Of a stretch of 64,000 nucleotides of DNA, positions 47,807 to 59,049 are shown piece after piece (position 1 is the stretch's first letter; the number at the start of each line of letters is the position of its first letter). Origin of the DNA: Syngnathus acus (taxonomy: Eukaryota > Chordata > Actinopteri > Syngnathiformes > Syngnathidae); the NCBI RefSeq assembly GCF_901709675.1, contig NC_051089.1, forward strand, positions 1,803,476-1,867,475, given 5' to 3'. The notes beneath the pieces are model-generated. The model saw only the letters and a program-made list of their open reading frames with translations, had not been told where the DNA came from and did no database searches. A program made the translations under genes and the position numbers.

Positions 47807-48347
47807 GTCCCTTGTGTACTACCTATCGTTCTCCGGCAGTCGAGCGGCCCGAGCGTGGCTTTATTGGATTTCCGATTATTAGTCAAAACCTATTTTAATA
47901 TTCTCAACCCTGAGTAGTGTGTCTTCAAAAATGGCTGCATCCTTTGTCCCTGTTGATTCCAAAAGTTGCTTATCCATTTCATACCATCCACTAACTTAAT
48001 ATTTTACTTCTTTTATTATCCCCTGCACTTTTGATCTCATTGATTTTAATGTTCAGCTGTTAATTTTGTTTTGTCAATTACTGTTTATTGGTATTGTACT
48101 TCTATTTTAATTCAAACATCTAACTATCGCATTTCATTTTATTCCTGTACTTTAGTTTTGACATCTGTGGATCCCATTGGCAGGGTCTCCCATTGGCAGG
48201 GTCTCCCATTTGCTGTGATCCCTTAGGATCACTGCAATCTCCACAGCATCATTTATTGGTACTGAAGGTCCTTATTTTGGGTGTCCCTTACACTCACGGT
48301 ACCATGGTTTTTCCAAAATGGCCGCCACGCCGTCCGGTCACCCTCGG

Positions 48348-48361
48348 GCACCCCCTAGTGG
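48348..48361 (-). promoter_or_regulatory. CTCF-like motif, best match in window
   Basis: The minus strand reads CCACTAGGGGGTGC, 13 of 14 positions of the CTCF core consensus. It lies in a locally GC-rich patch (GGCCGCCACGCCGTCCGG) between the tandem array and R2. Confidence 0.35.
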
Positions 48362-48555
48362 CTATCCTTAGCATTGCGTCCGATTGAATTTAGGTTGGTA
48401 GGTTTATTTTTAAGAAATGTAGGTAGTTTTTTGGGGAGATTTTATTTTGCTTTTTTTTTTTAATTAGGATTAGGGTTAACCAAAATTAAATTCAAATCGG
48501 TCATCCCTTATTTGGAATATTATTGTAATAATTGCACATTCACAATATAAGAATA

Positions 48556-49143
48556 CAAGTGACATGCGGTGAGGCTCATGACTGGGGAGTCACTGACGTC
48601 AACCCCCCCCGGTAAAATTTGCCCGATAACTAACCGTGTCACAAAAATGTTGGGGAACGCTGCTCTAGTGTGGCTTATTCATTATTTAATTTGAACTATT
48701 TTAATTAAAATCCATATCAGCAGTCTTCACACATAAAAACACTCAATAAAGCACATGGAATCAAAAACTTGTTTTCGATCGCGCCTACCACTCCGTTCCG
48801 AAGTCCCGTTGTCCGAATCAAACCTTTTAACTCCGGAGTTGCTCTTCCTTTACTGATGACCTCCTGCTTCGACCGAAAATCCATAGTTGAAAATCGTTTG
48901 GATATGTAATCCTCCATTGTAAAACGAAATGTAAAAACGGGGGGAAACGAATGTAAAACAAAATAAATGGACGGCTGCTCCTCAGTTGCTCACTATAAAT
49001 TTGAACTGGAGATCTCTTATTCTACAGGTAGGCGTATGAAGCATCCCGGGATCACTAGCACCCCCTGCCGGAAGGCTGGATAACCTTTTTTCGTAGCCTC
49101 CGTAAAGTCTCTTTTCAAAGCAATTTTGTTCATCTTAAGAAAC
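48556..49143. mobile_element. R2: longer copy of the R1 repeat
   Basis: It begins CAAGTGACATGCGGTGAGGC and continues ACTGGGGAGTCACTGACGTC. It shares GGGGAACGCTGCTCTAGT with R1, then has about 230 bp absent from R1 (48677-48910). It rejoins R1 at GTAAAACGAAATGTAAAAAC and again at TTTGAACTGGAGATCTCTTA and GTCTCTTTTCAAAGCA. The CCGCAC right end seen in R1 is missing, so this copy is 3'-incomplete. It has the same orientation as R1. Confidence 0.6.
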
Positions 49144-50853
49144 ACGACGTTACAGACAGATGACAAAAAAACACTAGATATTCAATACATCAGCTTAACT
49201 ACGGAAATTTGTTAATTTTGGTTCAAAATGATACAAAACTATTGAAATTAAAAGGAAAATGACTTTATAATAAAAACAATTGAATTTGGTTTTTGCCTTT
49301 TCATGATGGCAGGGGAGGCGTAGTGCAACATAAAGTCTTGCAAATGGTTACATACTCTGTTAGCATAAATATGCAGTCAGGTTCCGACACAAACTATCCA
49401 CTCCATAAGAGAAGCCAACCTTAAGTTTATTATTAGTGATTCTTGTTCGCAGGTTCGCCCAGTGTGAACAGAGTGTGATCGCAGTGTGCAGTCCAGGCAG
49501 TTTGTGCACTTTCAGAGAGTCTGGCGTGGTCTATCCTGCTGAGTTTCCCTCATCATGACCACTCTTTCTTGGCTATGTGGGTAGAGAGAGACCGCAGTTT
49601 TGTTTTTGCTACATATGTTCGACTCAAGTCGGTGGCATGAAGCAGGGGTCACTGTTCGTAATGCTGCATGGAAAAATAACAGTGTTAGCATGAGTTCTGG
49701 AAAAGTATTAATTTAACAGAAGAATCCTTTGAGAGCCGAGTGCTGCTATTGCAAAGAAAAATCTGACAGCTTCGGCCTGTTGGTCCCATGCTGCTATTGA
49801 GACGAGTGGATACAAAACAACTGTGCAGTGAGTTGCCTCACTACAAAATGCTTGCGAAGGAAAGACTCAAGAATATCAAGCACAATTATTTTCTCATAGA
49901 GAAAATTTAAAGATGCCAACAGAAAGCAGCTTCAGGTCACCTGATTGCTAAGGGTTGATTGAACTTTTAGATCAGGCACCTCAGGAGATATATTGGTGAA
50001 CTGGCAAAAGGCAAACAACAATGAATGAACAAAAGTATCATGTGGAATACAGTTTTAATGAATGCTTGACATCCCAGGGTAATTCTATAATTAAATAATG
50101 TTCATTTCATATTTATTTGCAATCACATTTTTCATTTATATGTGTTTGCGCTCCCCCTCCTGCTAAATGAGTAAAGATTAATCAAGCGTGACATATGCGC
50201 TACACCATCGAACACTGAATTTGCAACAGGGTTACTTTTGGTGATTTCATGTCATTAATTCTACCAGTTGAGATTTAGAAAAACTTTTGTCTTTCCAAAC
50301 ATAATGTGTAAAAAGGGGAGGCATCTCCCAATGTGTGTTGTCGACGCAAACCTTTTTCACAAGTGTAACTTAATCATTGCAAGTGAAAAGATTGGAGTCT
50401 ATAAGGTAAGCTGATGAGAATGCCACTTGCCATGCAGCAAACCTTTCTGATTTAATGAGTAGAGCACATTATATCAAGATGAAGTTTATTGTGATTTATC
50501 ATTCTGATATGGCCATGTTAAAAGGGGATTGATTTTTGAAGGGGCAATAACTTTACATTACGACACTCAAGGAAAATCTAATATTGTGTATCCATTACAG
50601 ATATGATGACAGACGTGTGTACGACAAATCAACATTTCCATGACAGTGTATGAAAAACAATACACTTATCCGTCTATGAATTACAAGATGGTGGCGCCCC
50701 TCGGGGAAGCCATCTTATAATCAGTTTGAAGTTGAGTTTACTGCCATCTTAATGCTAATAACGAGTGTGAGGTATAGCTTGAATAATTGATGCCAACTTA
50801 AAGAGAGACCATAATGGCAATTCTCTGATCTGGTACTGTTAGAAATGGAAGGT
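49144..50853. other. intergenic, no gene recognised
   Basis: AT-rich sequence with short frames only. No repeat family was recognised. Confidence 0.55.
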
Positions 50854-51597
50854 CTAATCTGTTTCAAAACGCCTCCTACTCTCAAACACCCACACACAGA
50901 AGGGCGACTCCACAGTCTTAACTGTCTCCGACTCATTACGTGTACATGGTTGAAGATAGATTAGAAGATGGCGAACCAGGAGAAAAAGGTCACAGCGACA
51001 CAATGGCCTGATCTGCTTATTCCGCCAAAGAGACCAAATCGAACAAATAATACGCTCCCATGAGTCCAATGAGTCAACAGCGCAAAACGTAGTGGTGTAC
51101 ATAATATACCATGTGTGCCACTGCCCCAATTCCGGGTTGCTCACAAACTCCTCATGAAAGTAGATCACCGAGTGGGTGGATTCACTCTGCCACTTAGTGA
51201 GCTTTTGTGTGCCGATTATGCCGCAAAAGGAAGAAAGGAAGAGTGACAATGCTGTCTCTCCACACAGAAATGGACGGCGCCGCCAAAGCAAATACAAGTA
51301 CATATAATCGTCACCCAGGTGTTTGCTATCTACAAACACGAGAATCATCTTCTCATATTGCAACATCCGGCAAGCAACACTCTCAACCTTTGTGTGGCAG
51401 GATGAAATATTGATAGTCACTAATGTTTGAGTCTTACATCTTCTTGGGTGCCTGTTAAGTGTAGTGACATGGGTGACACATACAAGATAGCATGTCTGGT
51501 GAATCATTAATACCAGGAACCATGAATACTGGACGGAGTATTCATCCAGTGAGCCACTAAGAACATGCCGAGCCGAGGCTTTCTTCCTTTTGATCAT
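50854..51597 (-). other. 247-codon open frame, product not recognised
   Basis: This minus-strand frame stays open for 247 codons from an ATG to a TAG stop, well beyond the other unexplained frames in the window (next longest 178). The predicted protein is rich in Cys (13) and Trp (9), with basic RRR clusters near residues 106 and 242. There is no signal peptide, zinc-finger pattern, transposase or reverse-transcriptase motif that I can see. No splice or promoter evidence is visible. It could be a decayed mobile-element frame, an exon of an unknown transcript, or chance. I would not treat it as a gene without expression or conservation. Confidence 0.2.
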
Positions 51598-51837
51598 TAT
51601 TTCTATCTGTCTGTAAATTCTGTAGACGCACTAGTCGATTGTCACTTTCATCATGTAACTCACATTTCAATAATAAAAGGGCATCATTAAATTTTGGGGA
51701 GGTGAGTCCTGCTGTTGCAAAATGATGTGACGAAAAATATGTTTGTTTTCTCACACCAGTCATTTAAATATCCAAACGGATAATTAGATTTAAATTGATT
51801 TCAAGGGGCGGAGGATGAACTCTCCTGATGGCAATTT

Positions 51838-51905
51838 GATGTGAGTGTGAATGGTTGTTTGCATCTCTAGCCTGTAATGGATGAGTGAACCAACCCAAGG
51901 TGAAT
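51838..51905 (+). mobile_element. SINE/LINE body fragment
   Basis: GATGTGAGTGTGAATGGTTG then TTTGCATCTCTAGCCTGTAA resembles the 'GTGAATGGTTGTTTGTCTAT' body of common fish SINEs. It lies about 45 bp upstream of a hAT-like copy. Confidence 0.4.
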
Positions 51906-51950
51906 GAGCTCTCTTTTCAGGTCCAGTCTAGTATGAGGCAGGGTCTAGAT

Positions 51951-52257
51951 CACTGGTGTCAAACACAAGGCCCGGGGGGCCAGATACGGCCCACCATATC
52001 ATTTTATGTGGCCCGTGGACAAATTGTGAATCAAATTCATTCATTACTAAAATTGCATTATTGTGTTCACTTCATCTTTTTTAAAAGATTTGAAGTTTCT
52101 AATTTGAAAACGAGTTATTTGTCAGTTTGTTTCATAGCTTATACTGTCTATAATGTGAGGTGTTCATACGTTTATTTGGGTTGACAGTCTTAATAGCCCT
52201 CCGAAGGAAACTATGACTACGATGCGGTCCGCGACAAAATTGAGTTTGACACCCCTG
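51951..52257 (+). mobile_element. hAT-like non-autonomous element, copy 4 (best preserved ends)
   Basis: It starts CACTGGTGTCAAACACAAGG then CCCGGGGGGCCAGATACGGC, and ends GCGGTCCGCGACAAAATTGA then GTTTGACACCCCTG. Flanks GTCTAGAT (51943-51950) and GTCGAGAT (52258-52265) match at 7 of 8 bases, a clear 8-bp target duplication. The interior (about 307 bp in total) has GTCAGTTTGTTTCATAGCTT and CCTCCGAAGGAAACTATGAC, shared with copies 2 and 3. No transposase is encoded. Confidence 0.85.
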
Positions 52258-52265
52258 GTCGAGAT

Positions 52266-55179
52266 CTACGCAAGGGTGGGCAAGACTAGGTTTTAGTACA
52301 CAGCTTGGCACAGCTCAAAACTGGCATTTTGCAGCATTGTGAGCCTGAACGCAACCAATTTTACTTTCTCAAGACTCAACTTTGAAGAATAATAAACCTA
52401 TGAAGTTCTTTCTGAGTGAAGGCCCATTGGTTACTCTTCCAGAAGTTTGTGAAACTTTTTTGAAATTGAGGAAATTATGAGCAGATAATGGAAGTGGAAG
52501 ATGGGAGCTGCTTACAATTGGCAAAGCACTGCCTGGACAGAAAAAGCTCCAGGTACATATTGTAGCAGATGGCTATCAACTTAGAATTTTCACCCATGCG
52601 TGCCAGACAGATGATGCTACAGGTGTGACAAGATGTCCAAACTGGATCCAGGCCCATTCCCGCTCTCATACCGCTCATCAATGTGCAATTTTCTTCCATT
52701 TTAACCTCCTGCCTTTTTCATCCCTCCTCTTGTTTTGCCTTTTATTCTACCTTGTTGCACTAAGATCCAAGAGCCAAAGATCAGTTGGCAACATGTACGG
52801 CACAAGTGATTGGAAGTCAACGGCGGCCAAGGAGAAAGCGGGCAGATCGGAACTCCTCAGGGCAAGGAGCCGTCCAGGTGGTTGCTCAAGCAGAAATCCA
52901 GCCAGTTGTTGACAGAGTGTGTGTTAAGTCGGGAAGTGATTACATGGCTGCTTTCCTTATAATATGAAGAACTGCAAGGGTGTCGCCTCATTAAAAGTCG
53001 TACTGCCAGTTGTTTAGTAAAGGTTAAAGAACTAGCAGCAAACAAATGAGATCTAAAAAATAACATTAATATTAAACAATACTAGTATTTTTAATTTGAA
53101 TATTTGATAACACCGCTGATTTATTACACATAGTTTATTTTTAAGTCAACCTCATAAAAAATTAAGAGCGGTGTAACAAAACTGGCTGGCATATAATGCA
53201 GTAATTAAAATGGAGTACGTACTGTATAACATTATCACGCACCATTACACCTGCTTAATACAAACGAGAGCTGATGCGGTCGCATCAAACTGCCTTTTTA
53301 TAAACAGCCATTTGCAAAAGTATCCAAGTGCTCTGCATCTTGCTTCAACCTTATTCAATCGTGCAGGTTTTTTTTTTTTCCAGCTGGTGAATAAGAGTAA
53401 ATAAAATTCAATTAAAGGATATTGCAGTGTTGTGAGCTTTATTGTCACATAAAGTATCTTGGGAGCCATGCTGGTGCAAATCAACTGCAGTGACCTTGCA
53501 ATTGGGGAAGTGGCACTTCCACTTGGTTAAAGCAGATTCTTCTTCCGCCTGAATCCATTTGTGGTTTTATGACAGTGCTCCGTGGAGCATACAAAAAAAA
53601 TCTTTGTTTTTACTGGAATGGCTGCATGGTTTTTATGTTCATGATTAATGCTGTTAACCCTCTGCTTGCAGTTGTGTGGGGCTTTTATTTATTTTTCAAC
53701 AAATTGAATCAATCCCCACCAAATTAGGCAAAACATATTGGATGTGGGTTTTTCTTTCTTTCTTATTTTTAATGAAATTTATGGTTTCAAATGGATGTTT
53801 TGCAACAATGGTCCTGGAAACACACGAGTGTCACATTGGCCCCTAAGTGAGTGTAGCTGTTTGTCGAGATGTGACCTGTCAGTCCAGGGACGACTCCAAA
53901 GCGAGATAAGCTCCAAGCGTGAAAAAGGAGATATAATATTGAATATATAGTGAGAGAAATACATTCAATTTCCTGTGGGAGCAGTTGCTACGCAGAGTTT
54001 ATGAATGTGTATGAAGGCATCCCAGCAGCTGGCAAGCTGCACTTTGGCCTTGGCTGGTGTGGCGCTACTGAGCCAAACGTTGTACACAGGATGCAAGCCC
54101 TCAAAATATAACGGCATTATACATTATGCATTCAACTCATTTTCATAGAGCCCGATCCTATCCTACCTGACTTTGGTGGAAGGTCGGACGAACGCCAACC
54201 TCGCGGTCCATTGTAGAAACTAGATGGATTCTGTCTCAGCCTGCAGGTCAAGAAAATAAAAACAGATGAAGTTTCCATGCATACTGATAATTATCATTTA
54301 CTGTATGTGATACTGAATGTATCACTCTCTTGGCCTTTAGCTACAAACTGAGCATTTAAAATGGGTTTAAAAAGTTGCTATGGCTTCAGACCTTATCAAA
54401 AGAAAAGAATTTTTTTTCCTCAACCTTACCTCAGGGCAGTCGTGTGTCTTCCTCTCCTGTCAGGCTCACGTGACCTCCGACACATCACTGGCCTTGATAA
54501 AAGCAGACACAGATATTACCTCACACTGTTTATGAAATGAGGAGAAGGAAGTGACAAATTCAACACAACCTAATAGAATATTCAGACAGGATAGTATGTG
54601 CCCCCTGGAGCAATATTCTGTATCCCCTACTGCTAGCAAATACAGTACGTGCAACACCAAAGAGTTGATCTATCTCCCCGACTAACGTTTTCATATGGAG
54701 TTCTCTCAGAGCACTGTAGCGAAATGTAACAAATCCACATGGGCACTCTACAATTACCAGATGCAATCAACATGCTGATTTCTTGTCTTTACCATTTTGG
54801 GTGCAAATCCAGAATGTTTTTCTTAACCGCTTTTCACCTCCATTTGTGCAGATTGGATGCAATGGTTGCACAGAGCAAACAGCAGATAGCATTTGACATT
54901 TATTCAGGGACATTTCAGTGTGAAGGTTATCGGTGGAATTTTTTAGGCTTGTGCCATATCTGATGACTTTTTTTTCCAGAGCAAGACTTACATTTGACTT
55001 GAAAGGCATGCTCCTTGTATTTAGATTTCAACCTTGCTCTGTCTCACTGAAATGACAAATGGCTCTAAGAAGGGAGACATTATGTCTCACCAACTGACAA
55101 TACACCAGTAAGAATTTGCATTGGCATGAGTAATACGTATGAAGAAAAAAAAAAACATAAAAAACAAATGAAATATTCT
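52266..55179. other. intergenic, no gene recognised
   Basis: Short frames only. A SINE-body piece lies at 54145-54205. The rest is AT-rich DNA without recognised features. Confidence 0.55.
54145..54205 (+). mobile_element. SINE body fragment
   Basis: AGAGCCCGATCCTATCCTAC then CTGACTTTGGTGGAAGGTCG resembles the 'GAGCCTATCCCAGCTGACTT' and 'TGGGCGAGAGGC' body of fish tRNA-SINEs. It is a short, degenerate remnant. Confidence 0.35.
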
Positions 55180-55353
55180 TCAAGTGTGCGTCCTTTTCAT
55201 TTCATTTGCACACATTAAGACGCGAGGTCCAAAAATATTGTATAAATAAATATAAAATATAGATAAATAAAATATATAAAAATATATATAAAATAAATAA
55301 ATGTACATAAAATAATATAAAATAAATTATATATATATATATGTATATATATG
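55180..55353. repeat. AT-tailed dispersed repeat, copy A
   Basis: TTCTTCAAGTGTGCGTCCTT, then GCACACATTAAGACGCGAGG and TCCAAAAATATTGTATAAAT, leads into about 110 bp of ATAAATATA/ATATATAT. The unique head is shared with 58801-58930, so this is a dispersed element with an AT-rich tail, not only a microsatellite. Confidence 0.65.
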
Positions 55354-58018
55354 GTAATTTGTTATACTGAAGCCATTGCATGTGCACCCACCCGTTCCAT
55401 CATCCTCTTCCCCCCATTAACTTTGTGGTCTTAAGCCATGGCGCACACCCCTATAGCACTCACATACTTCCCAGATTATATAACTGCACAGCACTTTTTT
55501 TAAACGCGGAAAAATGCAAATAATGGTATGCGCTTGCTCATCAGATACGAAGAGATATTTGGTAGCACCACTTCAAAAAGAAGCATGCGGATAACTTAAA
55601 TATTAACTAGAATTTTATGACTTCTTACAAAAGTATTGTGGGAACGGGTCAGAATGTTTTTTTGGTAGCCTCAGAATCTGATCTCAGCCTGGACCTTTCT
55701 GTGTGGACTTTGCATGTCTCCCCAATGCTTGAACATACATTCACGGTTGATCTCGTTTATAACCACAGTCCAGTGCTGTCTTCCGACTGATTGGTTGTTC
55801 ATGTTTAGCACATTTGGTTTCTCATTTCTTCCATTTGTTTTCTTGCTTTTGTACATTTTCTATTCATCCTTCTTTGGTCTCATCTTAAAAGGCATCTGAA
55901 CAGAAGCTCTGCCCCCAAGTTGTCCCCAGCTGAGTCCTTTTGATTAGCAACATTCGCTGCCAGTTGTTGGTAATGGAGCCAAAACAGCAGTATAAGGTAC
56001 CTAATTTACAACTGCATGACCCGGTAATTTGCCGCACCATTATAACCTTCACATTACACTTGCAAGCTATTCTGAAGTTATTGTTGCAATCTGCATAAAG
56101 AGCCTGGGGCGCCCAAAACTAAAACAATCTTTTCATATTTGTACAACAACAGTAACCAGGCCGGAAGTCACCGGAACGGGCTATGCTGGGCAAAGAAGGA
56201 GCACGGCCAAATTGAACACAACTAAATTGCCAATGAAGAAAGTATTCATACCCGATCTTTTTTTGTAATTTAGATTCCATGCCAAAAAGATGAATCAATA
56301 TCTTACATTTTCAGCGGCACAGTGGCCTCTCTGCAATGTTGTTTTCCATTAGAATTTGCCATCTCGGGAAATGCAGAGGATAAGGTCTGCTGCTTTTCGC
56401 CGGGGAAACAGAGCTGATTCAGTAATGTAGTGCATCAAGAATTAGTGTGGTCATCATAATCATTACCATGTTTCATTTAGCATCTGATGTGACTTGGTCT
56501 GCAGGCCAGAGGTCTGATGACCATCTGTTAGAAGCGCATGCAAAATGAAACAGGGGAGCTTGCTCATTCAGTCAAATCACAAGTAAGGTTCTCATTTCAT
56601 ATATTTGAGGAGAATCATGTTTTTTAATTGTTTCGTTATCGGTGCGTCCGCGCAGATGGCGGAAAGAATTCCCCAAACAAGCATACAAGTGCAAAACAAT
56701 GCAAGACTGCACATGCAGAGAGCGAGCTGTGTTGTTTTTCCAATTTTTTTTTTTTTTTTACAGAGTTGAAGCCATAAAGCACAGAGATGGGGGTCTCTGG
56801 CTGACATGCAGAATGCAAGAAGGTTTATCCTGATAGAGACTGACACTTTTGACTGTGGCATTTTTATTCTTTTAACAACTATGGCCTGTAATTGAATCGT
56901 TTCCTCAAACGTATCCGACAATTGGACATGTGCGAAGGCAAAGGGATGGCTAAGGACGCTAAGACAAATGGGATTGATGGCGGGCAAGACTACGCATTGT
57001 GAGATGGAAGAAACTGTCATTTATCACGGAGAACCCAACAAATCAGCGATTTGCTGGCCGAGTGCAGTGAAGCAGCCGAGTAATCAAGCCAGTCTGTGGC
57101 CATTTTCATCCCATGCGGTATGACCTTAAAACATCAATTCTTAAGAACTGGATCGTAAAATAATGAGACACGCACGACGTTGTTTAGGGTGATGGCTCAA
57201 GAGTTTTGAAGGAATGAGAGGGCGGACACTGAACAAGGGTGGAAGGAATCAAATGTCTACTGGCACATCCCCAGATAACAAGACGCGTTTTGTTTTTCGC
57301 TTTGGACATTTCCTCAAAGGAGTTTTTCCACTAAGAGAGATTTCTGTGCTCATGCCTGAGGCTCTCAATGGAAGCAATAAGACGGTTCGTATTGAGACTG
57401 GTCTGGACAGCAGTGAGTCACTGATTACTCAAAAAGGATGCAAGCGGGGGGTCAGATTATCTTACCTAACAGACATTGGAGTAATTGGCCAACAAATAAC
57501 TAAATAATTAAATAAATAGAATATGACAAGTTAAAAAAAACATATTTTATTGTTGCTTCAACAATTCAATTAAGTTTACAATAACTTTTTGCAGACCTTC
57601 GTGTCCATGCAAAACATGTTGTGCACCGGACAGCATTAAGTGCACAGCTACTTTGGCGACCGAACCAGCTGGCTAATTTCCGATAGCATTACGAATTCTA
57701 TCAGCACCCCAAAAGACAATGCAAAGTTTTGAAACCTGAACAAAGATGAGCTTAGAGATCAGGACTTCAAAACTGAATTACGCCCAGTCGTTGGGTAATT
57801 TCTATGGCGTGTTCAATTTTCTTATTTGGTTACATTAACAGCTGTATTTTGAATTATTTTAACTGAAAAGGTTATTGACATCAAAAGGAAGGAATACTGG
57901 GTCATGGCTTTGTGATGACCGTAGCCAAAAACGTTGCTCTCAAAACCATTGTCCACAAGAGGGTGCCAAAGAGCCCTCTGTGATTCTGAGGTCCCCATGA
58001 CATGAAGAAAACAAAATG
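55354..58018. other. intergenic, no gene recognised
   Basis: No coding signal is seen. A CTCF-like word lies at 57953. Homopolymer T runs (for example at 56743-56759) and short frames are all that stand out. Confidence 0.55.
57953..57966 (+). promoter_or_regulatory. CTCF-like motif
   Basis: CCACAAGAGGGTGC matches 12 of 14 positions of CCASYAGRKGGCRS on the + strand. The other three CTCF-like words listed are on the minus strand. Confidence 0.28.
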
Positions 58019-58043
58019 GTGTGTGTGTGTGTATGTGTGTGTG
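58019..58043. repeat. (GT)n microsatellite
   Basis: GT units carry a single AT interruption. Confidence 0.9.
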
Positions 58044-58800
58044 GTCAGTTAATTGATGCCGTGACAAGGGACATGTCAGACTTGCATGTCATCTGTCAGG
58101 GACAACTAATTAGAGCTCCCTGTAGGGCTTTTCCTTCCTGTTCTCCGCTTGCCCTGTCATCCTCTCGCTCATTTTGTTCATTTCCCAAAGTAATTTCAGC
58201 CCCGTCTGCTTTAGAGTAACAACAGACGCAAAACAGATAAGACAGCAACTTAATTAGGAATATTTTTGGTACCCAGTTTTAATCAAAACCTTGGTAAGTG
58301 TGTCGGCTAACCTTTTTTTTGTGACAATTTCAGAAGTCCAATCAATGAACATGCAAAAAGGCGGAAAAGTTGTGAAATTGCAACACTTGAAATTTAATTA
58401 TTGAGGAACATCCGCATGTGTCAATTAAAACGAGAGATTGTTAATTGAACCAAACAGCCATCGCCCTTGTTTAGTTTGACGGATTTGAACATGCGGGGAG
58501 GCGATAGATGAATCTGAGATGGATAGACTGTCTGATCATCCGGCATCTTCTCGTGGAGGAGGAAACCTGACTAATAGATAGGAGGAGTTAGTCGGCTTGC
58601 CCCTGAGAGTGACACCACGGCGAAGGCACGTGCGGACATCGATATGTGGGGGAGGTGGAATGAAAGGAAGTGATTATACTCAGTGTCTAATGGATTGCAA
58701 GGGGATTGTAATCAGAGACTGATCCCTCTTCATCAAGGCAACTCCCTTCTCTTAGGAGAGATTTGGAAAAAAAGCTCACACGTTCTTGCTGAAGAGTGAT

Positions 58801-58930
58801 TGAAATATTCTTCGTGTGCGTCCTTTACATTTACACACATGAAGACGCGAGCTCCAAAAATACAATATAAATAAATATAAAATATATATAAAATAGATAT
58901 AAAATAGATAAATAATATAAAATAATAAAG
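58801..58930. repeat. AT-tailed dispersed repeat, copy B
   Basis: TTCTTCGTGTGCGTCCTTTA, ACACACATGAAGACGCGAGC and TCCAAAAATACAATATAAAT match copy A at 55180. The AT-rich part contains ATATAAAATAGAT units and passes directly into the long TA/CA tract that follows. Confidence 0.65.
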
Positions 58931-58937
58931 ACATGAG

Positions 58938-58974
58938 CTCATATATATATACTATGTATATATATATATATAAA

Positions 58975-59048
<74 letters not shown>
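58938..59048. repeat. compound (TA)n(CA)n microsatellite
   Basis: A long TA run with a few interruptions (58938-59013) is followed by about 17 CA units (59014-59048). TA runs can extrude as cruciforms and CA runs can form Z-DNA, so this is a likely unstable, polymorphic site. Confidence 0.92.

Positions 59049-59049
<1 letters not shown>

Larger units (their letters stand above)
47713..48555. other. spacer between array and R2 with small duplications
   Basis: This stretch contains TTGTTGTTGTTG next to the array end, a 16-bp tandem (CCCATTGGCAGGGTCT twice, 48173-48204) and the word CTTACACTCACGGT twice, near 47755 and 48287. Two CTCF-like words occur, at 47793 and 48348. No coding evidence is seen. 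Shared words suggest it is itself built from duplicated repeat sequence. Confidence 0.5.

Noticed and set aside
48348-48361. Convergent CTCF pair forming a loop anchor
   Set aside because: Three of the four motifs point the same way and the + one lies to the right, so no convergent pair is present inside the window.
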